Assembly: GCA_045602025.1 (NCBI GenBank)
Contig: JAZSAT010000030.1
Span: 1-29,938, forward strand
Reading direction: 5' to 3'
Length of the DNA stretch: 29,938 bases
Source of the DNA: RGIG5579 sp045602025
GTDB lineage: Bacteria; Bacillota; Clostridia; Oscillospirales; SIG627
The position numbers were made by a program, and so were the translations under genes. Below are positions 1 to 7,669 of the stretch, piece by piece. The notes beneath the pieces were generated by a model. It had not been told where the DNA came from, searched no databases, and saw only the letters and a program-made list of their open reading frames with translations. Position 1 is the stretch's first letter. Each line of letters begins with the position of its first letter.

Positions 1-300
1 GTGAACATCAATTTCGGCAATCCGGGCAACTACGTTAGCCGTGGATTTGTGAGTTGCAAAAAGAAGAACGTCAGCTTCATCGTAGACGGCAACTTCCCGA
101 CGGCACTTCTCGTTTGCGAACTTGTTACAAACGTGCTTGACGGCAAGAGGTGGATGTATATCCCCTCTACCGCCGCCGATTGCTGTGAGGACGTTGCCGC
201 AGTTAACGCCTTCGACGCAACTTTTCCGCCCAAGGAAAAGAAGTGGATGCCCAGCCAAGAGGAATTCTATATCTATAGTCATTCTTCGGTAGTACGATAA
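1..300 (+). CDS. Hypothetical protein, probably 5'-truncated by the window edge
   Basis: The frame is open from the first base to a TAA at 298-300 and gives 99 residues. The first triplet is GTG, but no upstream sequence is visible, so this may be an internal valine rather than a start. I do not recognise the family. The product is soluble-looking, with no membrane segment, and has scattered cysteines (including a CC pair near residue 61) and an aromatic-rich C-terminus (KKWMPSQEEFYIYSHSS). A strong terminator follows 10 bp after the stop, which supports this being a real gene end. With the convergent XRE gene it may belong to an accessory segment. Confidence 0.45.
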   Translation: MNINFGNPGNYVSRGFVSCKKKNVSFIVDGNFPTALLVCELVTNVLDGKRWMYIPSTAADCCEDVAAVNAFDATFPPKEKKWMPSQEEFYIYSHSSVVR

Positions 301-309
301 GCGTAAAAC

Positions 310-348
310 GCCGCTGAGGTGGGGAGATCCATCTCAGCGGCAATTTTT
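310..348. terminator. Bidirectional intrinsic terminator between convergent genes
   Basis: A 13-bp stem (310-322 with 329-341, one G-U pair) closes a 6-nt loop and is followed by AATTTTTAT on the + strand. It sits directly after the stop of the + strand gene and just past the stop of the convergent XRE gene at 347, so it can serve both. Confidence 0.8.
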
Positions 349-1111
349 ATCTTTTCTTATAAATGACAAGCTCGGGATTTTCGCCGTTTTCCTCGTAGGT
401 ACAAATGAGGATAAAATCCATATTGGCGACGACACCGAAGCAACGGTCACCGCCGAATTCACACTCAAGCTGACTTCCAAGATAGGTGGCGTTATCATCG
501 AGGAATTTGACGGTCTTGCCGTTTGGGAGGCGGTATTCCAAATTGACGTACCCGCCCACAAGCGCATTGAGCTTTTCGATCTTCGGCATTCCTTCCACAC
601 CAAGGGCGTTGATCTCGTCAATTAGTTTGTGCTTGAATTCTTCAAACTTTCCGCCATCGTCAAGATTTTTGTATTTCTTCCAATAGTCGAGTTTGGGGAG
701 CATTTCTTTCAGATAGGCGCGAGCCTGCTCCGAGGGGAAGGCTTCGCTTGCCATATTCGCTACGCAGACCTCGATCAGATCATCCATATCGTGATACATA
801 TACTCGCCGTCAGCATAGCACCATTTGCAATAATCTTCGTTGAAAATTCCATCTTTCTCACGGCTGATGCTGCTATCCTCCAGCGGCATACCACAGCATT
901 GACAAATCAGCTCTCTCGGAGAGCCAAGGAGTGTGTTGATGGATACATCAAAAAGTTTTGAGAGAAGTTTGAGCGTTTCGGTGTTGGGTACCGTTTCGCC
1001 GTTTTCCCAACGGCTGACTGCCTGACGGGTGACAAACACCTTTTCGGCAAGTTCCTCCTGGGAGAGTCCCTGTTTCGTTCTGAGTTCAAGAATAATATCT
1101 TTAGTTTCCAT
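347..1111 (-). CDS. XRE-family transcriptional regulator with zinc-ribbon domain
   Basis: A 254-residue protein. Residues 1-62 form a canonical helix-turn-helix of the Cro/C1 (XRE) type (QGLSQEELAEKVFVTRQAVS, then RWENG). A zinc ribbon follows, with C70, C72 and C73 in CQCCGMPL and C95/C98 in YCKWCY, like the putative zinc-ribbon family Pfam calls Zn_ribbon_2. The last ~70 residues form a further unrecognised domain. Such fusions are common in Firmicutes; the ligand is unknown. The start at 1111 gives a full HTH and has a GGGCGG-like site upstream. A near-consensus promoter lies just upstream and is overlapped by an inverted repeat, which suggests autoregulation. The gene converges on the fragment at 1-300. 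Confidence 0.85.
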   Translation of the reverse strand: METKDIILELRTKQGLSQEELAEKVFVTRQAVSRWENGETVPNTETLKLLSKLFDVSINTLLGSPRELICQCCGMPLEDSSISREKDGIFNEDYCKWCYADGEYMYHDMDDLIEVCVANMASEAFPSEQARAYLKEMLPKLDYWKKYKNLDDGGKFEEFKHKLIDEINALGVEGMPKIEKLNALVGGYVNLEYRLPNGKTVKFLDDNATYLGSQLECEFGGDRCFGVVANMDFILICTYEENGENPELVIYKKR

Positions 1112-1133
1112 ATGTTTTACCGCCCTTTTTTAC

Positions 1134-1171
1134 TGTGATTATATTATAACAGATTGCGGGGTGAATCACAA
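1134..1171 (-). promoter_or_regulatory. Promoter of the XRE regulator with overlapping inverted repeat
   Basis: On the minus strand, TTGTGA (1166-1171) and TATAAT (1143-1148) are separated by exactly 17 bp. A perfect 7-bp inverted repeat, TGTGATT (1134-1140) and AATCACA (1164-1170), flanks the -10 box. One arm lies on the -35 and the other just downstream of the -10, where a repressor would block the polymerase. Autorepression by the XRE protein is an inference. Confidence 0.65.
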
Positions 1172-1280
1172 GCAACACGCTGTTGCTCTCGCACCTTTTT
1201 CTTTGTCTACTGCGGGGCAAAATTTGTTCTGCGAAAGACCTTGACTTTCGGTGGAACAAGAGTTACCATACAGACGACAA

Positions 1281-1322
1281 AAAACACCTCGGATGCGGCG
1301 AGAACTGCATTCGAGGTGTTTT
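1281..1322. other. Strong hairpin, possible terminator in either direction
   Basis: AAAACACCTCG (1281-1291) pairs with 1312-1322, and ATGC/GCAT extends the stem through one G-U pair to 16 bp around a 10-nt loop. The minus-strand copy runs into six T residues and the plus-strand copy into four. There is no obvious gene for it to terminate; it may mark the end of a lost gene or a small transcript. Confidence 0.5.
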
Positions 1323-1404
1323 GCTTGACCACAGTTTGTCCCACAGACACGACCGGAGTACACGGAAACAGTGGAGGTAAGAGTGCCGGAAAGCATGTGT
1401 TTCC

Positions 1405-1444
1405 GAGCGGAAAGGGGCGGAAATGCCCGGAAACGAGCGGAAAC
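1405..1444. repeat. 10-bp tandem repeat carrying CGGAAA, four copies
   Basis: Four consecutive 10-bp units (1405-1414, 1415-1424, 1425-1434, 1435-1444) follow the pattern GnGCGGAAAn, with one unit reading GCCCGGAAAC. Further CGGAAA copies lie at 1363-1368 and 1387-1392, and an inverted pair lies at 1637-1658 beside the next promoter. The 10-bp period places the hexamers on nearly the same face of the DNA helix. Confidence 0.65.
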
Positions 1445-1635
1445 AGGTACTCCCAAATTCTTTGGGAGCGTGACGCAAAGGGAAAAAACAAGAAAAAACA
1501 CTCGTGTCTTTATCCTCTTTTTTTAACCGACCATATCCAAATTTCACCAAGCCGAACGATAAAGAAAAAAGGGATCAAAAAGCACATTTTCTGATATCTC
1601 AATCGAAGAAAAACGCCAATCGAAAGATCAACTTT

Positions 1636-1691
1636 TTTTCCGTTTAAAAAGGCGGAAAAGTCTTGACTTTTCAAGATGCAGTCGGCATAAT
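1636..1691 (+). promoter_or_regulatory. Promoter of the DUF4838 operon with upstream inverted repeat
   Basis: TTGACT (1663-1668) and CATAAT (1686-1691) are 17 bp apart, giving a leader of about 55 nt before the ATG at 1753. Immediately upstream of the -35, TTTTCCG (1636-1642) and CGGAAAA (1653-1659) form an inverted repeat with a 10-bp spacer, a plausible operator or activator site. The direct repeat CAATCGAA lies further upstream (1600-1624). Confidence 0.7.
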
Positions 1692-1752
1692 AGGGGTAGT
1701 AAAAAAAGCGACAGAAAATTTGAGTTTTGAGTATATTAAAAGGAGAACCTTC

Positions 1753-3699
1753 ATGATCAAAATTGCAAAACTTCACGACAATGAAGTGATCCATTTTGCT
1801 GCAGAAGAACTGAAAAAATATTATCGGATGATGATGCCCGAAGAAAAGCAGGTGTCTATCTCGGCATACCCTGATGCAAAAGATGGCTTCCGGCTCGGAC
1901 TTTTAGAAGATTTCGGTCTTGAAAACGATGCCAAGGACCCCAAGTTTGACGATATTATCCATATTGATGCAGATGCAAACGGCGGTATTCTTGCAGGGTC
2001 TAACCCCAGAAGCGTTCTTTTTGCCGTATATCGCTTTCTGAAACTAAACGGCTGCCGCTGGCTCTTCCCCGGTCCCGAGGGAGAATATATTCCCATGAAA
2101 AGAATTGAAAAGCAGTTTTACCACAAAAAAGCCGATCACAGATTCCGTGGCCATACCATTGAAGGCACCCCAAGTATGCGCCAAGTAATGGAATATATTG
2201 ATTTTCACGCGAAAGAAGAGCTAAATGCTTTTGGGCTTTATGATGTGCAGGGATATCAATCCCAATACTACGCGCATCGTTTTATGCAGAAAAATCACCC
2301 CGAAGAGGGCTTCGATGCCAGCCTTGCGGAAACCCAGTGGAGAGCCCTCTACGAAAGCGAACTTTCAAAAAGAGGTCAGATCCTGTTCTCCGGTGAACAC
2401 GATCTTCTTCCTGCGACCCTCGGGCTTGATGTGAACGATCACAGGCTTTATGTGGAAGGCAAAAAAGAATTTCCCGAAGAAGTTTTGCAGTATGTTGCAC
2501 TGATAAACGGTGAACGAAAATTTATCAATAACAATATGTACTTCACCCAGCTTTGCTATTCTCACCCTGAAATACAAAAAAGAATGGTGGAAAAAGCAGT
2601 TAGTATTGCAAAGAAGAATCCGCACCTTGACTTTTACGGAATCACTTTTGCAGATTGGCACAGAAACCACTGCGAATGTGAGGAATGTAAAAAGAGCCGT
2701 CCTTCCGATAAATATGTTTCAATCCTGAACATGATCGACGAAAGACTGACGGAAGAAGGGCTTGATACTAAGATCCTGTTTAGTTTTTACAACGATACGA
2801 TGTTTGCACCTATAAAGGAAAAAATTAAAAATCCCGACCGTTTTGCTTTTCAGTACTGTCCCATCTCTCGCTCCTATTCCTCGGGCATAACAAAAGATAG
2901 TGTATTTCCCGATCCCCAACCCTACAAATATAACGACTGGAAGCACCCTTCTTCCTCAGAAGAAACCCTCGCACTCTTTCGGGAATGGGAAGGAGCATTC
3001 AAAGGCCCACGCACCGCATTTGAATATCATTTTTGGAGAAAGCAGTACCGCGATCTCGGCGCGATGGATTTTGCAAGAAGAGTATATGAGGATACCCTTT
3101 CCTACCGCTTTTTAAATATGCAGGGCTGTATGGAGGACGGAAGCATCAAGAGCTTTTTCCCCAACGGCTTTGCAGGGCATATCTACGCGGAAACGCTGAT
3201 GAACCGCGATCTTGACTACGAAAAAGAACTGGAGGATTACTACAAGCACCTCTACGGCGAAGACTGGAAGATGGTCAAGGACTATCTGCAACAGATTACC
3301 GACAACTTTGATTTCGGATATATGCTTGCAGAAAAGAGCAAAGATCGAAAGATCGGATCTCACTACGATCCCGACCGTGTACCACATCTAAAAAAGGCAA
3401 AAGAGATTGCGGTAGAGATGAGGAAAAAAATAGGCGATCACATTCTGATTCCCGTTCGCCCTCAGTCCACTGCTTGGCAGGACCTTTTCTATCACACAAA
3501 GTGGTGCGAAAGGATTGCGGATATTATGATCGAAAAATGTCAGAATCACACGAAAGAAGCAGTCAGGCTTTTGGAAGAAATGGAAGATGAATTCGGAAAA
3601 TACGACAGTTTTCTAAGTGACCGTTTCGACTTTATTCTTGCAATGACAGGATACGATCCCATGGTAAGAAAGCACACACTCGGTGTGGAAATCGTTTAA
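1753..3699 (+). CDS. DUF4838 domain protein, copy 1 (putative glycoside hydrolase-like)
   Basis: A 648-residue protein. The N-terminal ~125 residues resemble the alpha/beta domain that precedes GH67/GH20-type catalytic barrels (GGILAGSNPRSVLFAVYRF, then GCRWLFPGPEGEYIP). The rest fits DUF4838, including a CxCxxC cluster at C307/C309/C312 (HCECEEC) after FYGITFADW. No signal peptide or membrane segment is visible, so it should be cytoplasmic. The ATG at 1753 is chosen because AGGAGA precedes it, because both paralogues begin with the same MIKI sequence, and because an upstream in-frame start at 1663 would fall inside the promoter. It is the first gene of a three-gene tandem operon. Action on uronic acid- or hexosamine-containing oligosaccharides is an inference from family resemblance; no substrate is established. 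Confidence 0.8.
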   Translation: MIKIAKLHDNEVIHFAAEELKKYYRMMMPEEKQVSISAYPDAKDGFRLGLLEDFGLENDAKDPKFDDIIHIDADANGGILAGSNPRSVLFAVYRFLKLNGCRWLFPGPEGEYIPMKRIEKQFYHKKADHRFRGHTIEGTPSMRQVMEYIDFHAKEELNAFGLYDVQGYQSQYYAHRFMQKNHPEEGFDASLAETQWRALYESELSKRGQILFSGEHDLLPATLGLDVNDHRLYVEGKKEFPEEVLQYVALINGERKFINNNMYFTQLCYSHPEIQKRMVEKAVSIAKKNPHLDFYGITFADWHRNHCECEECKKSRPSDKYVSILNMIDERLTEEGLDTKILFSFYNDTMFAPIKEKIKNPDRFAFQYCPISRSYSSGITKDSVFPDPQPYKYNDWKHPSSSEETLALFREWEGAFKGPRTAFEYHFWRKQYRDLGAMDFARRVYEDTLSYRFLNMQGCMEDGSIKSFFPNGFAGHIYAETLMNRDLDYEKELEDYYKHLYGEDWKMVKDYLQQITDNFDFGYMLAEKSKDRKIGSHYDPDRVPHLKKAKEIAVEMRKKIGDHILIPVRPQSTAWQDLFYHTKWCERIADIMIEKCQNHTKEAVRLLEEMEDEFGKYDSFLSDRFDFILAMTGYDPMVRKHTLGVEIV

Positions 3700-3712
3700 A
3701 AGGAGAAAAACA

Positions 3713-5665
3713 ATGATTAAGATCTCAAAACTTCACGACAATGAAGTGTTCCATTTTGCTGCAGAAGAACTGAAAAAGTATTATCGAATGATGATGCCCG
3801 AGGAAAAGCAGGTGTCTATCTCGGTATGCCCTGAGGCAAAGGACGGCTTCCGTCTCGGGCTTTTAGAGGATTTCGGTATTGAATGTGATGTGAAGGACCC
3901 GAAATTTGATGATATTATCCATATTGATGCAGACGATAAGGGCGGTATTCTTGCAGGGTCTAACCCCAGAAGCGTACTGTTTGCCGTATATCGCTTTTTC
4001 AAGCTGAACGGCTGCAGATGGCTGTTCCCCGGCCCCGAGGGAGAATATATCCCCATGAAAAAGATCGAGAAGCAGTTTTACCACAAAAAAGCCGATCACA
4101 GATTCCGCGGACACACCATTGAAGGCGCACCCAATATGCGCCAGGTGATGGAATACATTGACTTTCACGCAAAAGAAGAATTAAATGCCTTTGGCCTTTA
4201 CAATGTAGAAGGGTACCAATCCCAATACTATTACCACCGTTACATCCAAAAGAATCGTCCCGAAGAAGGATTTAACCCCGGTCTTTCCGAAACCCAGTGG
4301 AGAGCGCTTTATGAAAGTGAGCTTTCAAAAAGAGGTCAGATCATTTTCTCCGGCGAGCACGATCTTCTTCCTGCAACCCTTGGACTCGATGTGAACGACC
4401 ACAGACTTTATGTGGAAGGCAAAAAAGAATTTCCCGAAGAAGTTTTTCAGTACATTGCACTGGTAAAAGGTGAAAGAAAATTTAGAGGCAGAAGTATGTA
4501 CTTCACCCATCTTTGCTACTCTCATCCGGAAGTGCGCAAAAGAATGGTAGAAAAAGCTGTTGATATTGCAAGAAAAAATCCCCATCTGGATTTTTACGGA
4601 ATTACCTTTGCAGATTGGCAGAGAAACCACTGCGAATGTGAAGAGTGCCTGAAGAGCCGTCCTTCCGACAAGTATGTTGAGATTTTGAATATGATCGATG
4701 AAAGGCTGACGGAAGAAGGACTTGAGACCAAGATCCTATTCAGCTTCTACACCGATATGATGTTCGCGCCTATAAAGGCAAAGATCAAAAACCCCGACCG
4801 TTTTGCTTTCCAGTACTGCCCCATTACGCGTTCTTACACCTCCAGCATTACGGAAGACAGCGTATATCCCAAGCCCCTTCCCTACGAATATAATGCTTGG
4901 AAGGCCCCCTCCTCTTCCGAGGAGACCATGGCACTTTTTAAAGAATGGGAAAAAGCCTTCAAAGGGCCCACATCCGTATTTGAATACCACTTCTGGAGAA
5001 AGCAGTACCGCGATCCCGGCGCGATAGATTTTGCACGCAGAGTATATGAAGATACCTACGCTTACAAGATCATGGGTATGCAAGGCTGTATGGAAGACGG
5101 AAGCAACAAGAGCTTCTTCCCCAATGGCTTTGCAGGGCATATCTACGCAGAGACTCTGATGAACCGTAACCTTGACTATGAAGCGGAACTGGAAGATTAC
5201 TACAAGCACCTTTACGGCGAAGATTGGCAGACGGTCAAGGACTATCTGCAAAAAATCACCGACACCTTTGATTTCGGATATATGCTGATGGAAAAAGCCA
5301 TTGATAAGAGAGAGGGCGCAGCATATTTTGATCCATCACGCGTGGAAAGATTCGAGAAGGTGAAAGAAATTGCGAAAGAAATGAGAGAGAAGATCGACGA
5401 CCATATTCTGATCCCCGTTCGTCCTCAGTCTATCGCTTGGCAAGATCTTTTCTATCACACCAAGTGGTGTGAAAGCCTTGCAGACATTATGACAGAAAAA
5501 TGCCAGAACCACAGGGAAGAAGCGATCGAGCTTCTGGAAAAAATGCAAGATGAATTTGGAAAATACGATAGCATCATCGGCGACCGCTTTGACTTTATTC
5601 TTGCAATGACAGGATACGATCCCATGGTAAGAAAAGAAATTCTCGGCGAAGAAATCGTAAACTAA
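3713..5665 (+). CDS. DUF4838 domain protein, copy 2
   Basis: A 650-residue paralogue of the preceding gene, collinear with it along the whole length and clearly the closest of the three to copy 1 by eye. The CxCxxC cluster is again at residues 307/309/312. Length differences are limited to a one-residue insertion near residue 555 (KREGAAYFDP) and one extra residue at the C-terminus. The ATG at 3713 follows AAAAGGAGAAAAACA; an in-frame start 30 bp earlier overlaps copy 1 and lacks this site. It lies 13 bp behind copy 1 with no promoter or terminator between them, so it is co-transcribed. Like copy 1 it has no export signal. Confidence 0.8.
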   Translation: MIKISKLHDNEVFHFAAEELKKYYRMMMPEEKQVSISVCPEAKDGFRLGLLEDFGIECDVKDPKFDDIIHIDADDKGGILAGSNPRSVLFAVYRFFKLNGCRWLFPGPEGEYIPMKKIEKQFYHKKADHRFRGHTIEGAPNMRQVMEYIDFHAKEELNAFGLYNVEGYQSQYYYHRYIQKNRPEEGFNPGLSETQWRALYESELSKRGQIIFSGEHDLLPATLGLDVNDHRLYVEGKKEFPEEVFQYIALVKGERKFRGRSMYFTHLCYSHPEVRKRMVEKAVDIARKNPHLDFYGITFADWQRNHCECEECLKSRPSDKYVEILNMIDERLTEEGLETKILFSFYTDMMFAPIKAKIKNPDRFAFQYCPITRSYTSSITEDSVYPKPLPYEYNAWKAPSSSEETMALFKEWEKAFKGPTSVFEYHFWRKQYRDPGAIDFARRVYEDTYAYKIMGMQGCMEDGSNKSFFPNGFAGHIYAETLMNRNLDYEAELEDYYKHLYGEDWQTVKDYLQKITDTFDFGYMLMEKAIDKREGAAYFDPSRVERFEKVKEIAKEMREKIDDHILIPVRPQSIAWQDLFYHTKWCESLADIMTEKCQNHREEAIELLEKMQDEFGKYDSIIGDRFDFILAMTGYDPMVRKEILGEEIVN

Positions 5666-5677
5666 AAGGAGTAGATT

Positions 5678-7624
5678 ATGATCAAAATTTCAAAATTACA
5701 TGACAACCAGGTCATTCATTTTGCAGCAGAGGAACTGAAAAAGTATTATCGCATGATGATGCCCGAAGAAAAGCAGATCGAGGTTTCTCTCTGTGCCGAT
5801 GCGAAGGAAGGATTCCGCCTCGGACTTTTAGAAGATTTTGGCATTTCATGTGATGCAAAGGACCCCCGATTTGACGATATTATCCACATTGATGCAGATG
5901 CAAACGGCGGTATTCTTGCAGGCTCTAACCCCAGAAGTGTACTGTTTGCCGTGTACCGTTTCTTGAAGCTCAACGGCTGCAGATGGCTGTTCCCTGGTCC
6001 CGAGGGAGAATATATTCCCATGAAAAAGATCGAAAAGCAGTTTTATCACAAGGCTGCCGATCACAGATTCCGCGGACACACCATTGAAGGCGCCCCCAGC
6101 ATTCGCCAGGTACTTTCCTACATTGATTTTCATGCAAAGGAAGAACTAAACACCTTCGGTCTTCTTCAGGTGGATACCTATCAGCAGAGATATTATTTCC
6201 ACAAGCACAACGAAAAGAACCGTCCCGAAGAAGGATACGATCCCGCAGTTGCAGAAAACCAATGGAGAGCGCTTTATGAAAGTGAGCTTCAGAAAAGAGG
6301 CCAGATCCAGTTTTCCGGCGAGCATGAGCTGGTTGCCTATGCACTTGGCTTAAAATGCAGCGACAGAAACGCTTATGCAAGCGGCAAAAAGGAATTCCCC
6401 CCGGAAGTTTACCAGTATCTTGCACTGTACGACGGAAAGAGAGATTTCTATCGCAATGATATTTATTTTTCTCAGCTTTGCATGTCAAATCCTGAGGTGC
6501 AGAGAAGAATGGTAGAGGCTGCCGTAAAAGCAGTAAGAGAAAACCCCCATTTTGACTATTACGGAATGACGGTAGGCGACATTTCCCGCCATCACTGTGA
6601 GTGCGAGGAATGCGTCAAAACAAGACCTGCAGATAAATATGTAAAGATCCTTAACATGATCGATGAAAGGCTGACAAAAGAAGGCTTTGATACCAAGATC
6701 ATCATCAGTTCTTACACGGATATGATGTTCGCACCGGAAACAGAAAAGATCAAAAATCCCGACCGTTTTATTCTCCAGTACTGCCCCATTTACCGCTCTT
6801 ACACCTCAAGCATTACAGAAGACAGTGTATTTCCCGAGCCCCTTCCCTTTCAATACAACGACTGGGAAGCACCTGCTTCCGCAGAAGATGCCATCTCTCT
6901 TTTAAAAGAATGGCAAAAAGGCTTTGCAGGTCCCGTGAGCATTTTTGAATACCACTTCTGGATCAAGCAGTACCGCGATCCCGGTGGCATTGATTTTGCA
7001 AGGAGAGTATATGAGGGTACCCTTTCCTACCGCATTTTGAATATGCAGGGCTGTATGGAAGACGGCAGTAACCGCAGTTTTTTCCCCAATGGCTTTGCCG
7101 GTCACATTTATGCCGAAACTATGATGAACCGTGATCTTGACTACGAAAAAGAATTTGAAGATTACTACAAGCATTTTTACGGCGAAGATTGGCAGATGGT
7201 AAAGGAGTATCTTAAAAAGATCACCGATGCCTTTGATTTCGGATATATGCTTGCAGAAAAGAGCAAGGATCCCAGATACGGCAACCACTACAATCCCGAC
7301 AGAGTGCCTTACCTTGCAAAGGTAAAAGAGATTGCAAAAGAAATGAGAGAGAAGATCGGCGACCATATTCTGATCCCCATTCGTCCTCAGTCCATCGCTT
7401 GGCAGCTCTTAAAGTTCCACACCACCTGGTGCGAGAATATTGCGGAGGTTATGATCGAAAAATGCCAAGGCAACACGGAAAAGGCAACAGAGATGATGCA
7501 AAACTTTATAGATGAATTCGGTAAACGCGAGTATGAATTTGAAGATCTATTCGACTTTTATCTTGCGGTACAAAGCCTCTTCCCCTTTATCAAGAAGAAA
7601 ATTTTACTGGAACAGATCGTATAA
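5678..7624 (+). CDS. DUF4838 domain protein, copy 3 (most divergent)
   Basis: A 648-residue third paralogue, 12 bp behind copy 2 and preceded by AAAAGGAG. The N-terminal domain and the region around FEYHFW are strongly conserved with the other two. Residues about 210-310 differ much more: GEHDLLPATLGLDVND in copies 1 and 2 becomes GEHELVAYALGLKCSD here, and FYGITFADW becomes YYGMTVGDI. The C307/C309/C312 cluster is kept. The C-terminus also differs (MTGYDPMVRK is replaced by QSLFPFIKK). This pattern suggests the same fold with altered specificity. It is the last gene of the operon; a terminator begins 5 bp after the stop. Confidence 0.8.
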   Translation: MIKISKLHDNQVIHFAAEELKKYYRMMMPEEKQIEVSLCADAKEGFRLGLLEDFGISCDAKDPRFDDIIHIDADANGGILAGSNPRSVLFAVYRFLKLNGCRWLFPGPEGEYIPMKKIEKQFYHKAADHRFRGHTIEGAPSIRQVLSYIDFHAKEELNTFGLLQVDTYQQRYYFHKHNEKNRPEEGYDPAVAENQWRALYESELQKRGQIQFSGEHELVAYALGLKCSDRNAYASGKKEFPPEVYQYLALYDGKRDFYRNDIYFSQLCMSNPEVQRRMVEAAVKAVRENPHFDYYGMTVGDISRHHCECEECVKTRPADKYVKILNMIDERLTKEGFDTKIIISSYTDMMFAPETEKIKNPDRFILQYCPIYRSYTSSITEDSVFPEPLPFQYNDWEAPASAEDAISLLKEWQKGFAGPVSIFEYHFWIKQYRDPGGIDFARRVYEGTLSYRILNMQGCMEDGSNRSFFPNGFAGHIYAETMMNRDLDYEKEFEDYYKHFYGEDWQMVKEYLKKITDAFDFGYMLAEKSKDPRYGNHYNPDRVPYLAKVKEIAKEMREKIGDHILIPIRPQSIAWQLLKFHTTWCENIAEVMIEKCQGNTEKATEMMQNFIDEFGKREYEFEDLFDFYLAVQSLFPFIKKKILLEQIV

Positions 7625-7628
7625 AAAG

Positions 7629-7662
7629 AAAAAAGAGAAGTCAAATGACTTCTCTTTTTTTA
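7629..7662. terminator. Intrinsic terminator of the DUF4838 operon
   Basis: AAAAGAGAAGTCA pairs with TGACTTCTCTTTT around a minimal loop, followed by a T-run on the + strand; the reverse strand also ends in a T-rich run. It lies between the convergent DUF4838 operon and the AIM24 gene and can serve both. Confidence 0.85.
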
Positions 7663-7669
7663 TCTTTCT

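Larger units (their letters stand above)
1112..1752. other. Gene-free stretch with hairpins and repeats
   Basis: This 641-bp stretch holds no convincing gene. From left to right it contains the XRE promoter (1143-1171), a 16-bp-stem hairpin (1281-1322), six CGGAAA hexamers between 1363 and 1443 including a 4 x 10-bp tandem array, a perfect 8-bp hairpin with a 3-nt loop (1450-1468, CTCCCAAA/TTTGGGAG), a direct repeat CAATCGAA (1600-1607 and 1617-1624), an inverted repeat TTTTCCG/CGGAAAA (1636-1659), and the promoter of the DUF4838 operon (1663-1691). A 146-codon frame at 1154-1594 has a low-complexity, unrecognisable product and runs through the hairpins, so I do not call it a gene. Confidence 0.7.

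Noticed and set aside
1405..1444. CRISPR array
   Set aside because: The 10-bp units have no spacers and are far too short; no cas genes are present in the window.
1154..1594. 146-codon open frame in the gene-free stretch
   Set aside because: It runs through two hairpins and the CGGAAA repeats, lacks a convincing ribosome site, and its product resembles nothing known to me.
1663..1752. N-terminal extension of DUF4838 copy 1
   Set aside because: The extended start lies in the -35 box, and the other copies begin at the position equivalent to 1753.
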